DNA of 64,000 nucleotides from Sphingomonadaceae bacterium (GTDB taxonomy: Bacteria > Pseudomonadota > Alphaproteobacteria > Sphingomonadales > Sphingomonadaceae), in the NCBI GenBank assembly GCA_947453945.1, contig CANGJB010000009.1, positions 1-64,000 on the forward strand. Reading direction: 5' to 3'. Positions within the stretch are counted from its first letter, which is position 1, and the number at the start of each line of letters is the position of its first letter. Under the pieces are notes generated by a model, which saw only the letters and a program-made list of their open reading frames with translations, was not told where the DNA came from and made no database searches. Position numbers and translations under genes: made by a program. Of this stretch, positions 55,365 through 64,000 are shown piece after piece.

Positions 55365-56081
55365 TTACTTTGCCGCCAGAAGGAAACTGTCCCGCCGGAT
55401 TTCCGAGATCAGCAGCAGCCGCCGAGCCGGGGGGATATATTCGGCCTCGCCTTTCGCGTAGCCGACGATTTCGAAGCCGGCGCGTTCGAAGATCGACCGC
55501 CACTCGTCGCAGCCGCGGAAGCGGACGCCGACCCCGAAGGTGTTCGCCCGCAGCGAGGGCACCAGCCGGGCGACGAACTGGCCGAGCGCCGACAGCAGCT
55601 TGCTGCTAGTGATCAGGTAGATGATCCGCCCTGAAATATTCGCGAACCAGCTTTCATAGATGTATTCGTTGACGAATACCTTCACATCGCGGTCACGCCA
55701 GGCAGTGATTGCTTGGACCTGCAGGTTCAGCGTGTGTCGCTCCGACGCTCCGACCAGATGGTGCAGGATCAGGTTGAAGCAGATGATGCCATCGTCATCG
55801 CGCATGGCCGGCCGCAGGGCGTCGCCCACATCGGCCACGACGCCGAGCGCGCGGGCTGCGTCGACGCTGATCGGGTCTGCATCGATCACCCGCGCCTTGA
55901 TGGGAAAGGTTTTTTCGACCGCATTGGCGAAGTATCCGCAGCCGCCACCAACATCGACAACAACCTTGGTCACGTTGGCGGCGGGCATCGCGATATCACG
56001 AAAATGCTTGACTTGTTCATAAGTAAATAAATCTTTGTAAAACATTGATATTTGCGAGGGCGATAGTTGTTTTTGCAGCAT
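55365..56081 (-). CDS. Class I SAM-dependent methyltransferase within fnl operon
   Basis: 238 residues. SAM motif I VTKVVVDVGGGCGYFANAVE, motif II RVIDADPISVDAARALGV, then DDGIICFNLILHHLVG. A C-terminal region with a hydrophobic helix (ISGRIIYLITSSKLLSALG) may contact the membrane. ATG at 56081 begins seven bases after the fnlC stop; an ATG at 56108 would overlap fnlC. Not part of standard fnlABC-wbuB sets, so it may methylate a sugar of this glycan (inference). Confidence 0.8.
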   Translation of the reverse strand: MLQKQLSPSQISMFYKDLFTYEQVKHFRDIAMPAANVTKVVVDVGGGCGYFANAVEKTFPIKARVIDADPISVDAARALGVVADVGDALRPAMRDDDGIICFNLILHHLVGASERHTLNLQVQAITAWRDRDVKVFVNEYIYESWFANISGRIIYLITSSKLLSALGQFVARLVPSLRANTFGVGVRFRGCDEWRSIFERAGFEIVGYAKGEAEYIPPARRLLLISEIRRDSFLLAAK

Positions 56082-56088
56082 GAATGGC

Positions 56089-57222
56089 CTATTTTCTCCA
56101 GACAACACGATTTACGTAATCCGTATAGCTTTGGATGATGCGCACAACCTTGTCGCTGACGTTGGGCATGCTGTAGTCTGCCACCAGCCGCAGGCCGCGA
56201 TTCTCGCCGCGAGGCTGCGTCTGCAGGATGGCGAGGCCCTGGCAGACACGGTCGATCTCCAGCCCGACCATCATTACCGCCGCTTCCTCCATGCCTTCCG
56301 GTCGCTCGTGGGCCTCGCGCAGGTTCAGCGCCGGGAAGTTGAGGATCGAGGCTTCCTCGCTGATCGTGCCGCTGTCCGACAGGACCGCCCGGGCCCGCAT
56401 TTGCAGATGAACATAATCATGGAAACCCAGCGGCTTCATTAGCCGCACCAGCGGGTGGAAAACGGTGCCGCTCGTTTCGACCCGGTTGCGGGTGCGGGGG
56501 TGGGTCGACACCACCACGGGCAGGCCGTAGTCCTCGGCGACGGCGTTGAGGATGCCGGCCAGCCGGCTGAATGACCGTTCGGATTCGATGTTTTCCTCGC
56601 GGTGGGCGCTCACCACGAAATATTCGCCTGGGAGCAGGTCGAGCCGGGCAAGCACATCCGAGACGTGGATCTGCGGGAGGTAGTGATGCAGAACCTCGTA
56701 CATCGGGCTGCCGGTCTTGATCACTTGGTCAGGCCGCAGCCCCTCGCCCAACAGGTATTCCCGGGCGATGTCACTATATGTCAGATTGATATCGGCGGTA
56801 TGGTCGACGATGCGACGGTTGGTTTCCTCGGGGACCCGTTGGTCGAAACAACGGTTCCCAGCCTCCATGTGGAAGATTGGCACCTTGCGCCGCTTTGCCG
56901 GGATCACCGAAAGGCAGCTGTTGGTGTCGCCCAGCACCAGCATCGCCTCGGGCTTTACCTGCCCCAGCAACGCGTCGACCGCAGTGATGATGTTGCCAAT
57001 GGTGTTTGCCGCGCCGGCGCTCTCGTGCGCGCTGTCGAGGAAGAAATCGGGTTGCCGTACGCCTAGGTCTTCGAAAAAAATCTGGTTCAGTTCGTAATCG
57101 TAATTCTGGCCGGTATGGACTAGGACATGGTCACAATGCATATCAAGCGCGTGCAGGACCCGAGAAAGGCGGATGATTTCGGGCCGTGTTCCAACCACGG
57201 TCATAACTTTGAGCTTCTTCAT
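56089..57222 (-). CDS. fnlC: UDP-N-acetyl-L-talosamine/GlcNAc 2-epimerase FnlC (CapG)
   Basis: 377 residues, WecB-like non-hydrolysing epimerase fold. VMTVVGTRPEIIRLSRVLHA, HTGQNYDYELNQIFFEDLGV, LGDTNSCLSVIPAKRRKVPI, HMEAGNRCFDQRVPEETNRR and AVLSDSGTISEEASILNFPA are visible. It makes UDP-L-FucNAc in the last step of the pathway. Position after fnlA and fnlB confirms the call. Confidence 0.93.
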   Translation of the reverse strand: MKKLKVMTVVGTRPEIIRLSRVLHALDMHCDHVLVHTGQNYDYELNQIFFEDLGVRQPDFFLDSAHESAGAANTIGNIITAVDALLGQVKPEAMLVLGDTNSCLSVIPAKRRKVPIFHMEAGNRCFDQRVPEETNRRIVDHTADINLTYSDIAREYLLGEGLRPDQVIKTGSPMYEVLHHYLPQIHVSDVLARLDLLPGEYFVVSAHREENIESERSFSRLAGILNAVAEDYGLPVVVSTHPRTRNRVETSGTVFHPLVRLMKPLGFHDYVHLQMRARAVLSDSGTISEEASILNFPALNLREAHERPEGMEEAAVMMVGLEIDRVCQGLAILQTQPRGENRGLRLVADYSMPNVSDKVVRIIQSYTDYVNRVVWRK

Positions 57223-57300
57223 CGTAGTTTCCTAATGCCTAGTTCTGATTGCGATGATCACCCGTAGGCACGTCGCGCGCCGCCACGATCGAGCCTACGC

Positions 57301-58428
57301 TCAGAGCGGGCAGGAAAACGTGTCGGGGCGCGCTCGATCGAATATCTCGTTGGCCCAAAGCATGACTACCATTTCATCGTCACCGATGTTGGTGATGTCG
57401 TGGGTCCAGCCGGGGACCGTCTCGACGATCTCGGCCTTGTCTCCGCTAGCCAGCAGTTCATGGGTCTCGCCGGTCTGCATGTGGCGAAACTTGAAACAGG
57501 CTGTGCCCTTGATGACCAGGAACTTTTCAGTCTTGGTGTGGTGGTAGTGGCCGCCTCGGGTGATACCCGCATGGGCGGTGAAATAGCTGAACTGGCCAGC
57601 GTCCGGTGTCTTGAGGAACTCGACAAATACGCCGCGTGCATCGCTATTCATCTGCAACGGATAAGTGAAGGCGTTCGCCGGGAAATAGCTGACGTAGGTT
57701 GCGTACAATGCGCGCACAAGGCCCGTGCCGACGGGTTCGGTGACCAGCGTCTCACGGCTGTGCGCGAAGGCCTCGATCTGGCCCGCCAGTTCGCCGACGG
57801 TCGTGGTATAGCAGGGGGCGACGACCGAAAAGCCCGCCGCGTCAACGGCGAGTTCCGCGCCATCCATGATCTGCATAAAGCGAGCGATGACGTCGTCAAC
57901 ATAGACGAGGGTGACTGGTACCGCCGGGTCGTTGATCCGGATCGACAGACCGCGCGTGATGTTGTGGCAGAAGGTGGCGACTACCGAGTTGTAGTCGGGC
58001 CGACACCATTTACCGAACACGTTGGGCAGGCGGAACACATGCACCGGCACGCCATGCGCGTCGCGAAGGGCGAACACCGCGGTTTCGGCGGCGCGTTTGC
58101 TGGAGCCATAGGGATTATCTGCTGCAGCCTGGCTAGAGGAGGTGTAGACTACCGGGATCGCCTTGCCGCCGGAGAGGACGATTTGCGCCACGGCTTCGCA
58201 TAGCGTCTCGGTCAGTCCGGTGTTGCCGGTGGCGAAATCGGCGGGGTCGATGGGGCGGTTGATGCCGGCGAGGTGGAAGATGACATCTACCCCCTCCAGC
58301 AACGCCGGCAACTGCGCCGAGGACTGGTCGCGCGTGAAGCAGATGACCTCGATGTCGCGGCGCTCGGCGAGGTTCAGCCGAAGGTTCTTGGCGATGAAAC
58401 CATTGGCCCCGGTGATCAGGACTTTCAC
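57301..58428 (-). CDS. fnlB: UDP-2-acetamido-2,6-dideoxy-hexulose reductase FnlB (CapF)
   Basis: 375 residues from GTG 58428. GAGGAG lies about nine bases upstream and the fnlA stop is four bases away. The N-terminal SDR domain (VLITGANGFIAKNLRLNL, VIFHLAGINRPIDP, YTSSSQAAADNPYGSSKRAA) is fused to a C-terminal cupin (GHYHHTKTEKFLVIKGTACF) with the zinc-binding histidines, the two-domain arrangement of CapF/FnlB. It carries out 3-epimerisation and NADPH reduction. The frame upstream of the GTG is a shadow of fnlA. Confidence 0.92.
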   Translation of the reverse strand: MKVLITGANGFIAKNLRLNLAERRDIEVICFTRDQSSAQLPALLEGVDVIFHLAGINRPIDPADFATGNTGLTETLCEAVAQIVLSGGKAIPVVYTSSSQAAADNPYGSSKRAAETAVFALRDAHGVPVHVFRLPNVFGKWCRPDYNSVVATFCHNITRGLSIRINDPAVPVTLVYVDDVIARFMQIMDGAELAVDAAGFSVVAPCYTTTVGELAGQIEAFAHSRETLVTEPVGTGLVRALYATYVSYFPANAFTYPLQMNSDARGVFVEFLKTPDAGQFSYFTAHAGITRGGHYHHTKTEKFLVIKGTACFKFRHMQTGETHELLASGDKAEIVETVPGWTHDITNIGDDEMVVMLWANEIFDRARPDTFSCPL

Positions 58429-58432
58429 GAAG

Positions 58433-59476
58433 TCACTCCTCAATGAGGGCGGGCTCGCCATGCGCGATCTTTTGCATGATGTCGAGCTTGAGCAAAAGGC
58501 GCTGCATGCCGGCCTGGTCCAGTCGCAGCGTGTTGTGCGAGTTGTAGTCCTCGCCATGGGCGGTCTTGGTGCGGCACAATTCGCCCTGGTCCACGAACTT
58601 TGCGTAGTTGAGGTCGCGGCCGTCGGGCGGCACGCGGTAATAGTCGCCCATGTCGATGGCGCAGGCCATTTCCTCGCGGCTGAGCAGCGCCTCGTAGAGT
58701 TTTTCGCCATGGCGGGTGCCTATGACGTCGACCCGGTGCTCCGGCCGGTTCATTAGCGCGAGGATCGCGCGGGTCAGTGTCTCGACCGAGGCGGCCGGGG
58801 CCTTCTGCACGAAGATTTCGCCGTTTTGGCCATGCTCGAAGGCATAGAGAACCAGGTCGACCGCATCGGCCAGCGTCATCATGAAACGGGTCATGCTGGG
58901 GTCGGTGATGGTGATCGGCTTGCCGGCCAGCACCTGCTCGACGAACAGCGGGATCACCGAGCCGCGCGACCCCATCACATTGCCATAGCGGGTGCCGCAG
59001 ATTACCGTGTCGGTGCCTTCGAGGTTGCGGCTGGCGGCGACCATGACCTTCTCCATCATGGCCTTGGAGATCCCCATGGCGTTGATTGGATAGACCGCTT
59101 TGTCGGTGCTGAGCACTACCACCCGCTTCACCCCGGCGACCACCGCCGCCTCGAGCACGTTTTCTGTGCCCAGCACGTTGGTACGCACCGCCTGCATCGG
59201 GTGAAACTCGCAGGAGGGCACCTGCTTCAGCGCGGCGGCGTGGAACAGATAGTCCGTGCCGCGCATCACCTGCTCGACGCTACGCTGGTCGCGGACGTCG
59301 CCGACGTAGAACTTGAGCTTAGTGTCGTTGAAGCGCTTGCGCATGTCGTCCTGCTTTTTCTCGTCACGGGAGAAAATGCGGATCTCGCGCAGCGGCGTGT
59401 CGAGAAAATGCTCGAGGACGGCGTTGCCGAAGGAGCCGGTGCCGCCGGTGATCAAAAGGACCTTGTTTTCAAACAT
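58433..59476 (-). CDS. fnlA: UDP-GlcNAc 4,6-dehydratase/5-epimerase FnlA (CapE)
   Basis: 347 residues. NAD motif VLLITGGTGSFGNAVLEHFL, nucleotide-sugar motifs RDEKKQDDMRKRFND and YVGDVRDQRSVEQVMRGTDY, catalytic-region GISKAMMEKVMVAASRNLEG and YGNVMGSRGSVIPLF. The MGISKAMMEK form of the YxxxK motif (Met for Tyr) is typical of CapE/FnlA. First gene of the FucNAc operon. Confidence 0.93.
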   Translation of the reverse strand: MFENKVLLITGGTGSFGNAVLEHFLDTPLREIRIFSRDEKKQDDMRKRFNDTKLKFYVGDVRDQRSVEQVMRGTDYLFHAAALKQVPSCEFHPMQAVRTNVLGTENVLEAAVVAGVKRVVVLSTDKAVYPINAMGISKAMMEKVMVAASRNLEGTDTVICGTRYGNVMGSRGSVIPLFVEQVLAGKPITITDPSMTRFMMTLADAVDLVLYAFEHGQNGEIFVQKAPAASVETLTRAILALMNRPEHRVDVIGTRHGEKLYEALLSREEMACAIDMGDYYRVPPDGRDLNYAKFVDQGELCRTKTAHGEDYNSHNTLRLDQAGMQRLLLKLDIMQKIAHGEPALIEE

Positions 59477-59816
59477 GTTTACTAAGCTCTTTCATTGACA
59501 TGGCGACGGCGGGAAGGACTTGTGAAATGGTCCGTGGATGGGCCCCCCGGGGGAGCGGGTTCGGTCGCTGGATCGGCCGTTCTGGCTGGAAGGTAGCGTT
59601 GGTGCTGGCGAGGCGGCGTGGGCAAATTGGCTGCGGCCAGTGTACCTGCTATTCTCGTTTGAGATGGCCTGTTCACGCTGCGAAAATCTGGACGAGTATG
59701 TGCTCTTCAGGACGCGGGGCGAACTTTCCCGCGCGGCGCCACCGGATTAGCTTTCTCGGCATGGTTCATCTCGCCAAAGCCAGATAATGGCTCAATTTGT
59801 CCACGCCGCTTAAGAT
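59477..59816. other. 340-base interval, no gene supported
   Basis: Separates fnlA from the upstream methyltransferase, both on the minus strand. It probably contains the fnl promoter. Short frames are present on both strands but are of random composition. Confidence 0.5.
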
Positions 59817-60572
59817 TCAGTGCGCCCTAGCAGTCAAATAAAGATCGGCGCAAAGAGCAGGAAAAAGCCGAAGCGGGCGGTCGATCACGGATGTTACCGC
59901 GCGAATAAGGCTGCGGCCGTTCTTGTAACCTTGCCAATTTCGCCCGTAAATCCGAACATCACGCAGGCCCATGTCCGACGCGATATAGTGCAGGTCCGCT
60001 ACGTCCGGTTCACGCACATGCCCGCGAAACGGCGTCTGCTCGTACCAGTCACTCATTTGGCTCCATTTGCCATACCCAAGTGGGACCGTAATTCTCTTCC
60101 GCAGATTCACACAGTTCGGTACGCCAAGCACGAAAATACCGCTTGGTTTCAATGCGGTTTTCACCTCTGCAAACAGTTGCTTCGGCGAACTGTGCCAATG
60201 CTCCATGCTGTCGAATGTGGTGATAATGTCGAACGTTCCCAGGTCTCCGAGACCGTCGCGGATGACATCCCGCGCCATCACCTCGACGCCAAATTTCCTA
60301 TGTGCAGTGAAACCTGCGTCACCGTCTCTTACTGTTCCGGTGTCGTTGAAGTCGTCGACGAGTACCGACTGCATGCCCAGCGCGGCGCAGCCCGGCGCGA
60401 ACATGCTCAAGCCGCCGCCGATGTCGAGCACGCGCAATCCCTTCGGGTCTGAGCCGTTTAGGGCCAACTCGATGCCGAACTGAATACGCGGGATGTCACG
60501 AGTTTGCCACTTTACCATCCCGTCCTCCGGATAACTGTGGGCCACTTGTAATAGCAATGATTGCAGATTCAT
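59817..60572 (-). CDS. Class I SAM-dependent methyltransferase
   Basis: 251 residues. Motif I LRVLDIGGGLSMFAPGCAAL, motif II SVLVDDFNDTG, FDIITTFDSMEHWHSSPKQL and LKPSGIFVLGVPNCVNLRKR, as in Methyltransf_11/23 proteins of O-antigen and capsule loci. ATG 60572 (MNLQSLLLQVAHSYPEDGM) overlaps the stop of a small upstream frame by ATGA. Confidence 0.85.
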   Translation of the reverse strand: MNLQSLLLQVAHSYPEDGMVKWQTRDIPRIQFGIELALNGSDPKGLRVLDIGGGLSMFAPGCAALGMQSVLVDDFNDTGTVRDGDAGFTAHRKFGVEVMARDVIRDGLGDLGTFDIITTFDSMEHWHSSPKQLFAEVKTALKPSGIFVLGVPNCVNLRKRITVPLGYGKWSQMSDWYEQTPFRGHVREPDVADLHYIASDMGLRDVRIYGRNWQGYKNGRSLIRAVTSVIDRPLRLFPALCADLYLTARAH

Positions 60573-60811
60573 TTGGAGATCAACCTCTTGTAAAGCTGAG
60601 GAATATGCGGAACGGTGGCGCCTTGCAACGCGGGGAGCCAAGCGGTGGGCGGCGAGATGCGGATGAAGTTCACAGCAAGCCGCAGCATGCCGCCCGAGAA
60701 GGTGCTACCCTTCGCGGTGACGGCGTCGTCCACGGTACCCGATTGGTAGCGGGGGCTGGGATCGGTGCTGTCGGCGGGACTAAAATTCCCGCCGGGTGCC
60801 AGGTTCGCCAT
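60569..60811 (-). CDS. Small uncharacterised protein or truncated gene
   Basis: 80 residues, read from ATG 60811, with no family I recognise; the C-terminus TAWLPALQGATVPHIPQLYK looks protein-like. The stop overlaps the start of the following methyltransferase (ATGA), the coupling pattern used throughout this window, which is the main support. It may be the 3' remnant of a larger lost gene, since 105 bases upstream lies a complete glycosyltransferase. Confidence 0.35.
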   Translation of the reverse strand: MANLAPGGNFSPADSTDPSPRYQSGTVDDAVTAKGSTFSGGMLRLAVNFIRISPPTAWLPALQGATVPHIPQLYKRLISK

Positions 60812-60916
60812 GGTGCAGAAGCGGGAGGGCTTTGCGGCGGTGGGATCGTGTGTGTCGGTCCTCGCGTGGCTCCGGGTTCGGGTGGCGTCAATGGCACGGG
60901 CAGATCGCGGGTGGGG

Positions 60917-62056
60917 TCAGAGCAGCGCGGCGAGGCCGTCGCGGACCCGGCGCGCGCATTCGTTCCAGGTCGGCGGGAATTCGGCGATGCGGGCCTTGCC
61001 CCTTGTGACGAGATCGTCGCGCCGCGCCGCGTCGCCCGAAAGGTCGGCGATGGCGTCGGCCCAGGCCACCGGAGTCTCCGCCGGAACATAGAGCGCGGCA
61101 TCGCCGCACAGGTCGCGCGCGTAGGGGAGATCCGCGGCGATCTGCGGCTTGCCCCATTCCATCGCCTCAAGATGAGCGGAGCTGAGCGACTCCAGAAGGC
61201 TAGGCATGACGCAGGCGTCGCAGGCGCCGTATAGGGCGCGCAGATGATGCTTGCGCACCCAGCCGGCGGCGATGACCCGGCCCGAGCCTAGCAGTGCCGT
61301 CGCCCTAGCGCCGCCGATCGCTTCGGCCTCGCCAGCGCTGATCGTCAGCACCAGGCATTCATGGGATTCGCGCCGCGCCAGTTCGTCGAAGGCGGTAAGG
61401 ATCATTGCGTGGTTCTTGTGAGGCAAGGCGGTGCTCACATACAGCCAAAGCCGGCCGCCCCGGTCGCGCGCCCGCGACAGCTGCTCCGCTAGCGCGGCCG
61501 GCAGGGGATCGTTGCGCACGTCGGCCTCTCCCTCGACAGCCTTCGGCACCACGAACACCCGACGTGGCGCCCCCGGGACCTTGCGCAGATAGTCCGCCAT
61601 CAGTGGCGTCTGTAGCAGCGCCGCGTCGGCCACCGCCAGCGAGCGCCGGAAGAAGAACCGCAGCAACGCCGCCCGCAGCGGCGTTCCCGGATGGAGCCGG
61701 GTGATCGCCAAGGGATATACCTGGTGCGGGTTGTTCACCGCCAGCAGGTTCGGCACGGGCAGCCGTCGATATGCCCCAAGGTTCAACGACCAGACGGCAT
61801 CCGGCCGGTGGGTGGCTGCCAGCCGCCGCAGACCGGACATGCCTAGCCGGAAGCGCGTCCATTCCTTCGCGCGGCCGAGCGGGATGGTTACGAGGGTAAC
61901 GTTGGGCAATGGCGACAGTTGTTCCAGATCCGAGCCGCGCGAACAGACGACGATCAGCTCGTCGCCCGGAAATTCCCGCGCATAGGCGCCAAGCAGCAGG
62001 ATTATGTTCGACAACCCGCCACCGCCGCCGCTCAGATACTGGAACAATATGCGCAT
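60917..62056 (-). CDS. Glycosyltransferase family 4
   Basis: 379 residues. N-terminal FQYLSGGGGGLSNIILLLGA (acceptor-domain glycine loop), inter-domain GGRLWLYVSTALPHKNHAMI, and donor motif ACVMPSLLESLSSAHLEAME with the E-x7-E retaining GT signature (second Glu in EAMEWGKPQIAADLPYARDL). The acceptor and sugar are unknown. Part of the minus-strand polysaccharide cluster, nine bases downstream of another GT gene. Confidence 0.88.
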   Translation of the reverse strand: MRILFQYLSGGGGGLSNIILLLGAYAREFPGDELIVVCSRGSDLEQLSPLPNVTLVTIPLGRAKEWTRFRLGMSGLRRLAATHRPDAVWSLNLGAYRRLPVPNLLAVNNPHQVYPLAITRLHPGTPLRAALLRFFFRRSLAVADAALLQTPLMADYLRKVPGAPRRVFVVPKAVEGEADVRNDPLPAALAEQLSRARDRGGRLWLYVSTALPHKNHAMILTAFDELARRESHECLVLTISAGEAEAIGGARATALLGSGRVIAAGWVRKHHLRALYGACDACVMPSLLESLSSAHLEAMEWGKPQIAADLPYARDLCGDAALYVPAETPVAWADAIADLSGDAARRDDLVTRGKARIAEFPPTWNECARRVRDGLAALL

Positions 62057-62065
62057 CTAACCCTC

Positions 62066-63286
62066 TTAATGGTGAAGTTCACGCCCGTTGCCGATCAGTC
62101 GCCCCAGTTCTTGCGCATAGGGACGGTAGGCAAAATGCTCCCTGGCCGTCGCACGCGCATTGGCGCGCATTGCCGTCCGCACCTCGGCCGGCAGCGCCAG
62201 AACACGCCAGATGCCTGCAACGAAGTCCGCCTCGGTGCTCCCGGGCAGCAAGATGGCCTCGCGCCCGTCCTTTACGTAATAATCTATGTCGCCAGTCGGG
62301 TTGGTGATGACTGGCACGCCCGCCGCCAGGCTCTCGACCAGTTTTGTCGAGAAGCCGGCTGCGGATTCCCGCGTTACCGGCCGTAGCAGGAGGGAAAAGT
62401 CCGCACGCGATATGAGGCGGGGAACAGCCTCTTGCGGCACGCGGCCGTGCAGCACGCAGGCACCGCCGAGCTCGGCGAGGAGCGCCTCGTTGCCATCGAG
62501 ACAGGAAAGCAGGTCGTCGCGGCTGGGCCCGAGCAGATGAAGCACGACCTGATGCCCCTCCTGCTTGAGTCTGCGCAACCCGAGAAGGGCCGAGCCCAAA
62601 ATATCCTTCCTCGCGGGTACGCCGGCATAGACCAGTCGCAGTACGCCGTCCTTTTGCGGGGTCTCGACATTGGCCCACTTGGCCTGCTCCAGATCCACCG
62701 TCGGCGGCGCCAGGACGACGTCGCAGCCGCGCCGTCGGTAATGGTCGCGCAGGTACCGGCTGATAACGATGAGGCGGCCTACTAGCGGATTGACGAACCG
62801 CATTCGGAACTCGTGATCGATATGACCAGCGCCATAGCGGCCGCCGACGAGCCCTTCCGGAGCATACCATTCGGTACAGTCCGCGATGAGCCTGATTCCG
62901 CGGATGCGGCAGAGTAGCAAAAGGCGAAGCAGGAACAGCGAACCGCCGTGATATGCGATCACCGCCCGGATGCTGCCCCGCGGCATCCCGCCGATCCAGC
63001 GCAAGGTGGCGCCGCCCGCGAACAAATACCGCCACAGCCGCGGCGCCGCCGACATCCAGTCCGTCCTGAACTCGTCCTGCGAAACATAGGAGAAGCCTTC
63101 GTAAGCGAATCCCCCGTTTCCATCGTCATCCTCGGGTCTTTCCCGCTGCTCCCAACCCCCGAACGTCACCTTGCAGCCCGCGAGGCGCAGTGACTTCGCA
63201 ATGCCCAGCACGCGCGCGGCGGCAGCGTCCCCCGTTGGGAAGCGGAACGCGCCGACAATCAAGACATGGTCGCACGTGTCAGCCAT
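62066..63286 (-). CDS. Glycosyltransferase family 4
   Basis: 406 residues. VLIVGAFRFPTGDAAAARVL, LRLVYAGVPARKDILGSALL, LHGRVPQEAVPRLISRADFS and FSTKLVESLAAGVPVITNPT (retaining GT4 donor region) are visible. ATG 63286 overlaps the stop of the preceding GT by eight bases; a much longer in-frame extension upstream is an artefact of that overlap. Substrate unknown. Confidence 0.87.
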   Translation of the reverse strand: MADTCDHVLIVGAFRFPTGDAAAARVLGIAKSLRLAGCKVTFGGWEQRERPEDDDGNGGFAYEGFSYVSQDEFRTDWMSAAPRLWRYLFAGGATLRWIGGMPRGSIRAVIAYHGGSLFLLRLLLLCRIRGIRLIADCTEWYAPEGLVGGRYGAGHIDHEFRMRFVNPLVGRLIVISRYLRDHYRRRGCDVVLAPPTVDLEQAKWANVETPQKDGVLRLVYAGVPARKDILGSALLGLRRLKQEGHQVVLHLLGPSRDDLLSCLDGNEALLAELGGACVLHGRVPQEAVPRLISRADFSLLLRPVTRESAAGFSTKLVESLAAGVPVITNPTGDIDYYVKDGREAILLPGSTEADFVAGIWRVLALPAEVRTAMRANARATAREHFAYRPYAQELGRLIGNGRELHH

Positions 63287-64000
63287 ACGGGGCTTTGCCC
63301 AGACCCGCTGCCGATGCCAGTACATCGCGGAAATGGTCCCGGACCCTGCCGGCATCGTGACACTCCCTGGCCCTTTGCCAGCCGCGATACCCGAGTTCAC
63401 GTCGCAGATTTTCGCTCGCGGCGAGCGCTCGCACCGCTTCGCGAAGGTCCATCCGGTCGCGGGTGCCGACATGCACCCCGCTGCCGGTGTCATGCACATA
63501 GCGGCACGAGGCCAGCGTGCGCGGGCCATACGCAAGCACGGGGATGCCCGCGGCCAGGTATTGCGGAATCTTGGTCGATACCGAGAGTCGGGTGTAGGCG
63601 GCACATTCCTCGTCGAAGGCCTCGACATGGATAGCCACGTCGCTCTGATCCAGCACGGTGCGAACCTGATCCGGAGGAATGCTGCTTCGGTAGCGAACGG
63701 AGGGAGCGATCGTCTCGATCCGGCGTGCGGCCGGGGCGTCGCTGGCGGGAGCGTAAATATCAAGAGCCACGCGGCAATCGCCTGTCGCGACATCGCGCAC
63801 CGCCTCGGCAATGTCGGCCAGCATTTGGGCCCGGCCGAGATGCAGGCCGCCGACATAGACCAGAGTGACGAAGCCGTCCGCGTTCGGGATCGCGTCGCGC
63901 GGAAAGGACGGATCGACATCGACGGGGTTCATGAAGCTGAAGAACGTCCGTGAAAACCGCGACGAATATTCCTCTCTCATCATGTCGCCGATTGCCATGG
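63279..64000 (-). CDS. Glycosyltransferase, C-terminal part (5' end outside window)
   Basis: About 240 C-terminal residues are visible; the frame continues past the right edge. LVYVGGLHLGRAQMLADIAE, YRSSIPPDQVRTVLDQSDVA and VSTKIPQYLAAGIPVLAYGP are a GT4-type C-terminal domain. The stop overlaps the next gene by eight bases, so the cluster continues upstream beyond 64000. Confidence 0.82.
   Translation of the reverse strand, partial: MAIGDMMREEYSSRFSRTFFSFMNPVDVDPSFPRDAIPNADGFVTLVYVGGLHLGRAQMLADIAEAVRDVATGDCRVALDIYAPASDAPAARRIETIAPSVRYRSSIPPDQVRTVLDQSDVAIHVEAFDEECAAYTRLSVSTKIPQYLAAGIPVLAYGPRTLASCRYVHDTGSGVHVGTRDRMDLREAVRALAASENLRRELGYRGWQRARECHDAGRVRDHFRDVLASAAGLGKAPYG

Noticed and set aside
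59500..59787. Short plus-strand frames in the gap upstream of fnlA
   Set aside because: Random composition, no start signal, opposite to all cluster genes.

Overview
The window is GC-rich DNA from an alphaproteobacterium, most likely a member of the Sphingomonadales (Novosphingobium/Erythrobacter-like). I infer this from base composition, from dense gene packing with many 1-4 base stop/start overlaps, and from the gene set: tamAB, bpt, the tatABC-scpAB-nagZ-SPOR-argS run, ispH-thrB-rnhA, a cpa/tad pilus operon and a K+-independent H+-pyrophosphatase. The genus cannot be fixed from the sequence alone.

Layout. 1-24.4 kb is housekeeping: tamB (cut by the left edge) and tamA, bpt, threonine ammonia-lyase, a VanZ-like protein, a hydroxyacid dehydrogenase/amidohydrolase/GST trio, Tat export, condensin ScpAB with NagZ and a SPOR protein, argS, a lipoprotein, ispH-thrB-rnhA, DUF1508, an FAD oxidoreductase and an alpha/beta hydrolase. 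24.4-31.9 kb is a Flp/tad pilus operon (cpaA-B-C-D-E, tadB, tadC). It has no cpaF ATPase, and a strong hairpin sits where that gene is normally found. 31.9-43.7 kb is acyl-CoA and ring-fission-type catabolism: FAH with MarR, thiolase/SDR/crotonase with TetR, a pair of overlapping acyl-CoA dehydrogenases and an enoyl-CoA hydratase, followed by thiL. A decayed copy of one dehydrogenase tail lies nearby. hppA (43.8-45.9 kb) ends in a classic terminator and closes the conserved part.

46.0-54.1 kb is an accessory region. It holds three copies (one broken) of a cassette encoding a DUF5681 protein. All three share a sigma70-like promoter arrangement and a leader hairpin. The two intact copies flank a divergent XRE regulator/tyrosine integrase pair whose start region carries two adjacent perfect palindromes. 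Between the cassettes lie remnants of IS3 and IS21 transposases and a strikingly AT-rich patch of about 0.7 kb with two small genes (a winged-helix protein and a Cys-rich protein). An IS3-family element with visible terminal repeats, but with two amber stops in orfB, ends the region.

54.1-64.0 kb, all on the minus strand, is a surface-polysaccharide cluster. fnlA-fnlB-fnlC (UDP-L-FucNAc synthesis), a methyltransferase and a WbuB-like transferase follow three further glycosyltransferases and a second methyltransferase. The cluster runs off the right edge.

No tRNA, rRNA or CRISPR array was recognised. The observations most worth following are the DUF5681 cassette family around the XRE/integrase module, the AT-rich patch and the pilus operon without its motor ATPase gene.
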